Shown: positions 1-5,186 of the stretch, in pieces
Numbering within the stretch: position 1 is the stretch's first letter
Layout: each line of letters opens with the position of its first letter
Origin: JAEXNA01 sp050486105
GTDB lineage: Bacteria > Vulcanimicrobiota > Xenobia > Xenobiales > JADMJV01
NCBI GenBank assembly: GCA_050486105.1
Contig: JBJHCR010000342.1
Location: 1 to 6,588 of the forward strand
Length of the DNA: 6,588 nt
Direction: 5' to 3'
Notes under the pieces: generated by a model
The model's database searches: none
Told to the model about the DNA's origin: nothing
The model's input: the letters and a program-made list of their open reading frames with translations, nothing else
Program-made: the position numbers and the translations under genes

Positions 1-12
1 GGCCGGAGATCC

Positions 13-88
13 ATCAATTCTGATTTCATCAATTCTCGGTTACGTACAACCCGGCACCCGCTCGCGGGTCCCCGGCCCTCGAATTGAT
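13..88. repeat. Short repeat ATCAATTC, two direct copies and one inverted
   Basis: The octamer ATCAATTC occurs at 13-20 and 28-35, 15 bp apart, and its inverted copy GAATTGAT lies at 81-88. The second and third copies enclose the first GC-rich hairpin at 56-69. I see no coding frame with a plausible start or protein in this stretch. It may be part of a small extragenic repeat family or the 3' flank of a gene off the left edge. Function is unknown. Confidence 0.5.
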
Positions 89-121
89 TTTCTCAGACAC
101 CCACTGCGTGGGTACCCGGCC
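53..121. repeat. Two imperfect tandem hairpin repeats
   Basis: Two related units of about 28-30 bp start near 53 and 96. Each has a short perfect stem followed by CCCGGCC. Unit 1 pairs ACCCGC (56-61) with GCGGGT (64-69). Unit 2 pairs ACCCAC (99-104) with GTGGGT (108-113). The two stems differ by a compensatory change: pair G60-C65 is A103-T109 in the second copy. Neither hairpin is followed by a T run, so they do not look like intrinsic terminators. They resemble REP-like extragenic palindromes, but the family cannot be named from one window. Confidence 0.55.
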
Positions 122-191
122 TCTCCACCCCAACCCGCAAACTTAAGCTTGACAGAGCACTAGAGCTCCAACCTCAAGAGGGCGCAATGTC

Positions 192-222
192 AAAAGAGCG
201 GGACAACCTCCCGCTCTTTTTT
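192..222. terminator. Strong intrinsic terminator, probably bidirectional
   Basis: A perfect 11-bp stem pairs AAAAGAGCGGG (192-202) with CCCGCTCTTTT (210-220) around a 7-nt loop. On the plus strand the stem runs into six T (217-222); on the minus strand it ends in four T. It lies about ten bases past the stop codon of the minus-strand nuclease gene, so it should end that transcript. The longer T run on the plus strand suggests it also stops transcription arriving from the left. Confidence 0.88.
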
Positions 223-232
223 GTGGGTGAGC

Positions 233-1291
233 CTAAGCGGCTAGTGAGTCTTCTGCCAAACTCCAGCTCTTGGAAGCCGTGGTTGCTTCGGCCACCTCGG
301 CAAAGTCGAGCCCGGTTATCTCTTCGAGCACCGACATGGGAACCTGGTACACACTGAATCGACCGGGCTCGAAGCCATCGGACACCAGACCCCTCTGCCC
401 AATGTAGTCTTCTTGGGAGAGAACAAATGCCGAGGCCGTGAGACCTTTTTCGGAGTCGTTCCAGACCACCACTTTCCAAAACTCCTCAGGCATCTGAGTG
501 GCCGGCTTGATGGCCCCTTTATTATCAAACTTAGGGTCGTCGTCTCGGAGGACCGGTCCGGTCATGACCGTCATCTTCATCTTCTTGGAGCGAGCGGTTT
601 CCAGCACGTGATTCTCGAGGTCCAACCATTCCTTCTGATTTAGGCTCTCGTGCTGCAGAGCGGCGTTGGTGTAGGCAAAGGTGTCTCGACTAGCCTGAAT
701 TCCGTTGGTTCCCCATACAGGGTCGCTGCGCCGCACCATATGGCCGCGGTCGATGGGATTGTTCTGATAGGCCTCGTTACCCAGTTGATGCTCCCGGGCG
801 ATCCGTCCATCGATGGCCCACTTGCCGTCGCGACCGACCTCTTTGCTGCTGGCGCCGTCAATGTTCACCGCGGTGAAGAAAGCCTGCCGACGTTGCTTAT
901 TCATAACAATGGAGAAGTTGGTATACTTGAGCTCCGACTGTCCTGGCTGACCGACCAAAGTTGCCACCTGATCTTGGAGCCGAGCCGGAATGGAGGGAAG
1001 CGGAAGAGGCGAACCGAGGAACGAGGTGTCGTATCCGTTTCTCCCAGGATAGAGTTCGACCAACTCGTTCTTGACCGAAGTGGTGAGACCAGCCTTCAAT
1101 CCTTTTGACAAGGCCGTACGACGAAGAGTGGAGAGGCTGTCTAAGAATTCGAGGTCGTCGCTGTTCTGCCAGGACCGGACAAACTCGCTTTCCTCGGGAC
1201 TAGGGTTCGAGTCAGCCGTACCGGGAACATCTCCTCTGACTGCCATTAGGTTCTGGGATTGAGTGACCGAGGCAGAGAGCGAAATGTTCAC
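233..1291 (-). CDS. DNA/RNA non-specific endonuclease (Serratia nuclease/EndoG family)
   Basis: This 352-residue protein should cleave single- and double-stranded DNA and RNA using one Mg2+ ion. The catalytic domain spans about residues 80-325. A family-typical GYDxxFLG element is at 86-93, and the active-site DRGH motif is D181-H184, with H184 as general base. The metal/helix motif follows with N209, Q213, N218, W222 and E226, spaced as N110, Q114, N119 and E127 in Serratia nuclease. The first ~80 residues are a polar extension that I do not recognise. There is no hydrophobic signal peptide, and the whole protein lacks cysteine, whereas Serratia nuclease is secreted with disulfides. The GTG start is chosen because a purine-rich AAGGAAAGG lies about 10 nt upstream; the in-frame ATG at codon 16 has no such site. 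No immunity or inhibitor gene is visible beside it. Family assignment is secure; cellular location and target are not. Confidence 0.93.
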   Translation of the reverse strand: MNISLSASVTQSQNLMAVRGDVPGTADSNPSPEESEFVRSWQNSDDLEFLDSLSTLRRTALSKGLKAGLTTSVKNELVELYPGRNGYDTSFLGSPLPLPSIPARLQDQVATLVGQPGQSELKYTNFSIVMNKQRRQAFFTAVNIDGASSKEVGRDGKWAIDGRIAREHQLGNEAYQNNPIDRGHMVRRSDPVWGTNGIQASRDTFAYTNAALQHESLNQKEWLDLENHVLETARSKKMKMTVMTGPVLRDDDPKFDNKGAIKPATQMPEEFWKVVVWNDSEKGLTASAFVLSQEDYIGQRGLVSDGFEPGRFSVYQVPMSVLEEITGLDFAEVAEATTASKSWSLAEDSLAA

Positions 1292-1301
1292 GTTGTAGAA
1301 G

Positions 1302-1351
1302 CCTTTCCTTAGCTAGCAATACTTTTATTCTATCGATCGCCAGAGCTAAGG
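1302..1351 (-). promoter_or_regulatory. Nuclease leader: RBS, -10-like box and 8-bp inverted repeat
   Basis: On the minus strand the ribosome binding site AAGGAAAGG occupies 1302-1310, 10 nt before the GTG start. An inverted repeat, CCTTAGCT at 1307-1314 and AGCTAAGG at 1344-1351 on the plus strand, overlaps this site. Between the arms a -10-like TAGAAT lies at 1327-1332 on the minus strand, with no convincing -35 box. The repeat could be an operator around the promoter or, if transcription starts farther upstream, a stem that hides part of the ribosome binding site. Both readings are inference. Confidence 0.35.
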
Positions 1352-1355
1352 TATG

Positions 1356-1378
1356 AAAAGCGTGTAAACTTAACACGC
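1356..1378 (-). terminator. Intrinsic terminator of the PilZ-USP unit
   Basis: Read on the minus strand, GCGTGT (1378-1373) pairs with ACACGC (1365-1360) around a 7-nt loop and is followed by TTTT (1359-1356). It begins about 20 bases after the stop codon of the universal stress protein gene. The six-base-pair stem and short T run make it weaker than the one at 192-222, so some read-through into the nuclease gene is possible. Confidence 0.6.
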
Positions 1379-1400
1379 AGGGCTGCTAAATCTTGATTCT

Positions 1401-1805
1401 TCAGGGAACGAGAAGGACGGGTCTGCTGCTGATTAGGGCCACCCGATGGCTAACACCCAGACGTTCGGGGGGGTCGGTCAGGGGCCGCGAGCCCAAGACG
1501 ATCAAGTCCACCTCTAGCTGATCAGCTAGCTCGCGCAACACCTGAACTCGATGACCTATAAGCACCGAAGTGCAGTCCTCGGGCACTCCGAGGCGTCGAC
1601 AGACTTCCTTCAAGTGGGTTTGGGATTTTTGAATCAATTCGTTGTAGAAGGCTTCGGTTTCAGGATCTGAGGAGTCGGGTTCGTCGATGGGCTCCACCAC
1701 GTGCACCAGATGAAGGGTCCCCCCAGTTGCTTTGGCCAGAGAGAAAGCTTGACCCAAGGCCTTTTCGGCGGTCTCGGTGAAGTCGGTTCCAACTAAGATC
1801 TTCAT
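1401..1805 (-). CDS. Universal stress protein (UspA-like), divergent nucleotide site
   Basis: A single USP domain of 134 residues from the ATG at 1805. It begins with the usual beta strand MKILVGTDFTE, including the Asp (D8) that contacts the nucleotide in ATP-binding members, and ends in DLIVLGSR and PVLLVP, the typical last strands. The ATP-binding signature G-2x-G-9x-G-S/T is not intact: the second Gly is Pro (P108), spacing to the next Gly (G117) is one residue short, and Val follows instead of Ser/Thr. It may therefore not bind ATP, as in the UspA subgroup. An in-frame TTG at 1826 would add seven residues, but family alignment favours the ATG; neither has a clear ribosome binding site. 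The gene follows the PilZ gene by 54 bp on the same strand and likely shares its transcript. Members are cytoplasmic proteins induced by stress or growth arrest; the exact role here is unknown. Confidence 0.9.
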   Translation of the reverse strand: MKILVGTDFTETAEKALGQAFSLAKATGGTLHLVHVVEPIDEPDSSDPETEAFYNELIQKSQTHLKEVCRRLGVPEDCTSVLIGHRVQVLRELADQLEVDLIVLGSRPLTDPPERLGVSHRVALISSRPVLLVP

Positions 1806-1859
1806 TGCGCGGTAAGAATAGCACAAGCCGCATACCTGGTCCAGGGGTCTCCTAGGAGT

Positions 1860-2192
1860 TCAGGCCCCGAAGGAGCGGCAGATCTCGAGAAACTCCAGGC
1901 CGACCACAGCTCGACCATTGTTCAAAGGAGAGGCCCAAGCCACCCTAGCTCTCCCTTTGAGTGTGAGACGAGGGGTGCTGGCACGAATTTCAAGCTTCTG
2001 ATTCACGTTGGCGTTATGGTCAAGAACTATCCTTGCACCATAGTTCGACATCTCGATCACGGGACATGCCACCGACTTCTGACCCACGGTAATAACAACG
2101 GTTGCAGTCTGGGTGGCTCGAGGCCGCCCACGACGCTCATCCACCAGGTGATTCATGCTTTTGTCTTGCCTATTTAATACCGATTGTGACAT
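1860..2192 (-). CDS. PilZ-domain protein (probable c-di-GMP receptor)
   Basis: A 110-residue single-domain protein. The c-di-GMP-binding RxxxR motif is RGRPR at residues 21-25, and the second motif, normally D/NxSxxG, reads ExSxxG (EMSNYG, about 47-52). The rest has the expected beta-barrel pattern ending in VVGLEFLEI. The Glu for Asp/Asn change may lower ligand affinity but keeps the Ser and Gly. The start is the ATG at 2192, because AGGGAG at 2199-2204 sits 6 nt upstream; the in-frame TTG at 2198 lies inside that spacing. It is probably the first gene of a two-gene unit with the USP gene and is divergent from the duplicated FGE-like gene. A stand-alone PilZ protein usually acts through a partner; none is identifiable by sequence here. 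Known outputs of the family are motility, polysaccharide or adhesion control, none proven here. Confidence 0.85.
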   Translation of the reverse strand: MSQSVLNRQDKSMNHLVDERRGRPRATQTATVVITVGQKSVACPVIEMSNYGARIVLDHNANVNQKLEIRASTPRLTLKGRARVAWASPLNNGRAVVGLEFLEICRSFGA

Positions 2193-2198
2193 TTCCAA

Positions 2199-2204
2199 CT
2201 CCCT
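2199..2204 (-). promoter_or_regulatory. Ribosome binding site of the PilZ gene
   Basis: AGGGAG on the minus strand lies 6 nt before the ATG at 2192, an ideal spacing, and decides the start against the TTG at 2198. A TATAGT (2207-2212, minus strand) just upstream is too close to act as its -10 box, because transcription would then begin within this site. Confidence 0.7.
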
Positions 2205-2267
2205 GAACTATAGTGTACGTCGGAGTCTCCGATCGGAAATGTGCACCCAGTCACAAATGATTTTAAG

Positions 2268-2321
2268 ATTATGTGAACAAGGTTAACAGCAGGTTAACAT
2301 TCCCAACAAGGGCCCGATAGG
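2268..2321. promoter_or_regulatory. Divergent control region with phased GGTTAACA repeats
   Basis: Two copies of GGTTAACA lie at 2281-2288 and 2292-2299, exactly 11 bp apart, so they face the same side of the helix. Each contains the palindrome GTTAAC. Leftward, TTAACC (2297-2292) and CATAAT (2273-2268) form a possible sigma-70 promoter with an 18-bp spacer for the PilZ gene. Rightward, TTAACA (2294-2299) and GATAGG (2316-2321) form a weaker one with a 16-bp spacer for the FGE-like gene. The two -35 boxes would overlap in the same repeat. The repeat is seen; the promoters and any binding protein are inferred. Confidence 0.4.
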
Positions 2322-2342
2322 TTCCTTTCCGAAGTACTACAT

Positions 2343-4457
2343 GTGGAGATCACCGGCGGAAAATTCATCCCCCATCGACTTCAGCAGCCTCTGAATGGAG
2401 TGCGGCTGAAGACCGCAGACAGTTCCCTGTCCTACGGTGTTGAAGAGCACCAGGAATTGAGCAGGGATCTCTACGACGTCTCCCGCCAAGCCCTAGAAAA
2501 ATTCGAAAGAGTCCCCCAAACCCGGAGCAACAGAAGGCAACTTGGAAAACTGCTGTCGCTGAGCAACCAGGTCGCTACCTACAGCGGGATCGCGGGTGGT
2601 GTCCTGGGTCCCGCAGGAGTTGCCTTGACGGAATCGACCGCTGAGCAGACCTCCGGCAATCGAGCGCAAGATTTCCGCAGTGCCGTATCCGATTTCTTTT
2701 CCCTCGAAGAGGTGAACACCGACTCCGATTCTCGCCCACCGGCGAAGATTCCGTGGGTCGAGGTTCCCTCTGGCATTTTTTCCTACGGACCCAATAAAGA
2801 GCAGGTCGACCTTCCGAGCTTTCGGATTTCCAAGTATCCGGTCACCAATCGACAGTTTCAGGAATTCATCAAAGATTCCGGCTACGAGCCCAAGGGGAAT
2901 TGGGCGCCTCCCGACCAGCCTTACCCCGAAGGGCCGGATTCGGAAGGAGAGCATCCGGTAGTGCACGTCACCTTTCACGACGCCAAGGCTTACGCCAAGT
3001 GGGCTGGGGGGCGACTTCCCACCGAGCAAGAGTGGGAAAAGGCGGCCCGGGGAACCGACGGGCGCTTGTATCCTTGGGGAGACGAATGGAACGCCGAGGC
3101 CTGCAACAATGAAGGTGCAGGAACCACTCCGGTCACCGCCTTCGAGGGCAAGGGAAACGTCAGTCCCTACGGGGCAGTGGACATGGTCGGCAACGCCATG
3201 GAGTGGGTGGATTCCGGTACGACTCGTCGTCCCGGAGCCGTACTTCTCAAGGGTGGAGCCTGGCAAAACTATCGCTCCCCTGATGCCGACATTTTCGGAG
3301 ACGCCTTCAATACAGTACGCCACACCTCGGAATACCCTGATAGCACCTATGCTGGTTTTGGTTTTCGCATCGTCACCGATCAAGAAGTCCAGGAATCGAG
3401 CCTTCAAAGTAAACTTTTCGATTCGGCCGAGACCTCGTCACCCACTCAGAGCGCCACCGAATCCGCAAGCTCTCCGCTGCTCCGAGACCTACGTCAAATA
3501 GGAGGAGAACTGCGCTCTCAGTGGCTCGCAGAGCATCCGAGTTCCCCAAAGAACCTTCACCAGACCCTGGCGGAGATCACCAAGAAAGCTCGGGACCTCC
3601 GACCTCTGGGAGGTGTCAACGACACTCAAACGACTCGCGCAGCAACCGCTACTCTCCACGCCAACGCCAACCGTATAGCAAGCTTGGCCGCTGCTGTGGC
3701 CACCGGTCACGCACCCGTGGCTTTGGCCCTTATGCAACTCGACCGCTATGAAGATCACATGGGAGTCTCCCTCGAAACTTTGACCAAAGCCGCCCAAGGC
3801 GGGGCAGAATCCAAGGTTTTCAGTGCCCATTCCCAGATCAGGCCAGCCGACCGAATGTTCGATTGGGTCGATATTCCCGGAGGTGAAGCCACCGTCGGCC
3901 GAAGCGATGAGAAGATTCGGATTGAAGACTTTCAACTCTCGAAACACCCGGTAACCAACTCTCAGTTTTTAGAGTTTGTCCAGGACACGGGATACCAGGT
4001 GGAAGGAGGCTGGCGAGCCCCGAGAGAGGGCGCTTATCTCGAAGCCGAACAGAGCCGAGAGCCGGTAGTGAACATCTCATTTTTTGACGCCAAGGCTTTC
4101 TGCGAATGGGCTGGCTGCCGCCTCCCCGACGAGAACGAATGGGAGAAGGCTGCCAGGGGGCCCGAGGGAACGACATTCTCGAGCAGCGACGATTTTCAGC
4201 CGGACTTGCTGATTGCCGACCATGGTCGGATCGAGGCTGTAGACCAGGCTTTGAACGTCTCACCGTATGGAGTGAATGGCATGATCGGCAATGTCCTAGA
4301 ATGGGTGGAGGGGAGCAGCGAAAGACGACCCGGGTCCGTGCTCTTGAAGGGTGGCGCCTGGAGCAACGGTGGCTTCAAGCCGTTCACGGCCGAGCGCCAT
4401 TCTACCGACCTGCCTAATTCTTCTTACGGGGGATTCGGATTTAGGGTGGCTCGCTAA
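2343..4457 (+). CDS. Tandemly duplicated SUMF1/FGE-like protein (two helical + FGE-fold units)
   Basis: This 704-residue protein has two SUMF1/FGE-sulfatase domains (Pfam FGE-sulfatase family, also in EgtB and PvdO), about 137-345 and 507-704. Both show HPVVxxTF/EPVVNISF, DAKAxxxWAGxRLPxExEWEKAARG, NVSPYG, GNxxEWV, LLKGGAW and a final GFGFR. Copy 2 has lost the YPWGDEW element (243-249 in copy 1). Neither has the cysteine pair after GGSW used by true formylglycine-generating enzymes: copy 1 reads GGAWQNYRSP and copy 2 GGAWSNGGFKP. Nor is an EgtB iron-site domain seen. A catalytic role is therefore unlikely; the fold may serve binding or scaffolding. Helical segments (about 36-115 and 375-490) precede each domain, and a Ser-rich linker (352-377) joins the halves. 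No signal peptide is seen; a Gly/Ala-rich stretch at 77-96 is moderately hydrophobic. GTG at 2343 is the first possible start after an in-frame stop at 2295; no strong ribosome binding site precedes it. Domain family is certain, function unknown. Confidence 0.9.
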   Translation: MEITGGKFIPHRLQQPLNGVRLKTADSSLSYGVEEHQELSRDLYDVSRQALEKFERVPQTRSNRRQLGKLLSLSNQVATYSGIAGGVLGPAGVALTESTAEQTSGNRAQDFRSAVSDFFSLEEVNTDSDSRPPAKIPWVEVPSGIFSYGPNKEQVDLPSFRISKYPVTNRQFQEFIKDSGYEPKGNWAPPDQPYPEGPDSEGEHPVVHVTFHDAKAYAKWAGGRLPTEQEWEKAARGTDGRLYPWGDEWNAEACNNEGAGTTPVTAFEGKGNVSPYGAVDMVGNAMEWVDSGTTRRPGAVLLKGGAWQNYRSPDADIFGDAFNTVRHTSEYPDSTYAGFGFRIVTDQEVQESSLQSKLFDSAETSSPTQSATESASSPLLRDLRQIGGELRSQWLAEHPSSPKNLHQTLAEITKKARDLRPLGGVNDTQTTRAATATLHANANRIASLAAAVATGHAPVALALMQLDRYEDHMGVSLETLTKAAQGGAESKVFSAHSQIRPADRMFDWVDIPGGEATVGRSDEKIRIEDFQLSKHPVTNSQFLEFVQDTGYQVEGGWRAPREGAYLEAEQSREPVVNISFFDAKAFCEWAGCRLPDENEWEKAARGPEGTTFSSSDDFQPDLLIADHGRIEAVDQALNVSPYGVNGMIGNVLEWVEGSSERRPGSVLLKGGAWSNGGFKPFTAERHSTDLPNSSYGGFGFRVAR
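2466..4445 (+). repeat. Internal gene duplication, unit of about 1.1 kb
   Basis: Residues 42-342 and 408-701 of the FGE-like protein align end to end. The offset stays near 366-370 residues in both the helical and the FGE parts: L43/L409, A50/A416, N75/N443, PVTN 166/536, NVSPYG 272/638, LLKGGAW 301/667; it falls to 359 at GFGFR. At the DNA level CTTCTCAAGGGTGGAGCC (3243) matches CTCTTGAAGGGTGGCGCC (4341), 1098 bp apart, and GACGCCAAGGCT recurs at 2979 and 4086. Third-position differences throughout mean the duplication is old. Confidence 0.82.
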
Positions 4458-4461
4458 GGCG

Positions 4462-5115
4462 TCAATGGGCTTTGCGGAAAGTGAGATTGATACGGCAGTC
4501 CCCGGTCAAAGGATGGTGCCCATCCTTAAGGGCTGAAACGCCGTGAAAATTCAGACGCGACTCTCCCCCCCAGACCACCACATCTCCGTGCCGCAAGACA
4601 ATCTTTTGAGTCTTGTCCGTTCGGGCTCGCCCGCCAAATAAAAAGGTCACTGAAAGGCCCAAGGAGACAGAGACGATGGGCTGACTGAAGTCGGTTTCGT
4701 CTTTGTCCTGATGCAATCCCATTTTGGCCCCTGGCTGATAGCGGTTGATTAAGCAAGCGTCAGGGTGGAAGTCGGAGTATCCCGCTTCAGCTGCAGCCTC
4801 AGTGGCTAGCGTTCGAAAACTGGCCGGCAGCTCTGGCCAAGGTTTCCCAGTCTCAGGGTCGGTCTCAGTGTAGCGGTACCCCTTACGGTCCGTGAACCAA
4901 CCCCAAGTGCCGCAGTTGGTCATGGCCACCGACATCTTGAATCCTCTGCTGGTGGACATATGCCGAAAGGGGGCTCGCTCCACGATTGCCTTGAGGTCCG
5001 TCCAAAGGTCCTCCGCCACCGGCGATGCCAGTCGCCTAAATAACCAAGAGTCAGCATCCAGCCGCTCCGAGCGAGGTTCTTCGAGTTGGTCCAAATCAAA
5101 CAAGGTGTCAGTCAT
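4462..5115 (-). CDS. alkB: Alkylated DNA repair dioxygenase AlkB
   Basis: This 217-residue protein matches E. coli AlkB (216 residues) over nearly its whole length. It removes 1-methyladenine and 3-methylcytosine lesions from DNA by oxidative demethylation, using Fe(II), 2-oxoglutarate and O2. The iron ligands are H135 and D137 (HQDKDE) and H191 (FHG). R208 and R214 (CRINLTFR) would bind 2-oxoglutarate. W73, Y80 and D139 correspond to substrate-pocket residues W69, Y76 and D135 of E. coli. Shared blocks include SVAMTNCG, PDACLINRY and HGDVVVWGGESRL. The ATG at 5115 follows AAAGGAG (5122-5128) at about 6 nt. The gene lies 71 bp after the partial surface-protein gene on the same strand and may be read from it or from its own promoter. 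No ada or alkA gene is adjacent, so Ada control is not shown. Its stop is 4 bp from that of the convergent FGE-like gene. Expected to be cytoplasmic and active. Confidence 0.97.
   Translation of the reverse strand: MTDTLFDLDQLEEPRSERLDADSWLFRRLASPVAEDLWTDLKAIVERAPFRHMSTSRGFKMSVAMTNCGTWGWFTDRKGYRYTETDPETGKPWPELPASFRTLATEAAAEAGYSDFHPDACLINRYQPGAKMGLHQDKDETDFSQPIVSVSLGLSVTFLFGGRARTDKTQKIVLRHGDVVVWGGESRLNFHGVSALKDGHHPLTGDCRINLTFRKAH
4509..4527. other. Perfect hairpin in the shared 3' ends of two convergent genes
   Basis: AAGGATGG (4509-4516) pairs perfectly with CCATCCTT (4520-4527) around a 3-nt loop. It lies about 50 bp past the stop of the FGE-like gene and within the last codons of alkB. No T run follows on the plus strand and only three T on the minus strand, so it is not a standard terminator. 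It could still protect or end the FGE-like transcript, which has no other terminator nearby. Confidence 0.4.
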
Positions 5116-5186
5116 TTCGCGCTCCTTTAAGGGATTCGCTTAATTCCAAAGCTCAGCTTTCCTGGCCCTAGACCACCCATCTTGCC

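Noticed and set aside
650..1108. Plus-strand open frame of 152 codons opposite the nuclease gene
   Set aside because: It is antisense to the conserved catalytic domain of the nuclease, has no family resemblance and no convincing ribosome binding site.
233..1291. Toxin-immunity pair or phage-defence island centred on the nuclease
   Set aside because: No small partner gene overlaps or adjoins it: the downstream side is a terminator and the upstream side a universal stress protein gene. No other defence gene is present.
2207..2212. TATAGT as the -10 box of the PilZ gene
   Set aside because: Transcription would begin inside the ribosome binding site at 2199-2204, leaving almost no leader; the upstream CATAAT is a better candidate.
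2493..3407. Long minus-strand open frame of 304 codons opposite the FGE-like gene
   Set aside because: It lies wholly antisense to a well-supported gene, shows no recognisable domain, and its composition is what the complementary codons produce.
3243..4445. C-terminal FGE (C-type lectin fold) ending in GFR, as in target proteins of diversity-generating retroelements
   Set aside because: No reverse transcriptase, template repeat or accessory gene is in the window, and the codons before GFGFR are not enriched in the AAY type expected at adenine-mutagenised sites. The GFR ending is common to all SUMF1-like domains.
2343..4457. Active formylglycine-generating enzyme acting on a sulfatase
   Set aside because: Both domains lack the catalytic cysteine pair, and no sulfatase gene is present in the window.
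5148..5160. Small hairpin AAAGC-TCA-GCTTT between the surface-protein gene and alkB as a terminator
   Set aside because: The stem is only five pairs, mostly A-T, and no T run follows on the minus strand, so it does not support a terminator call.
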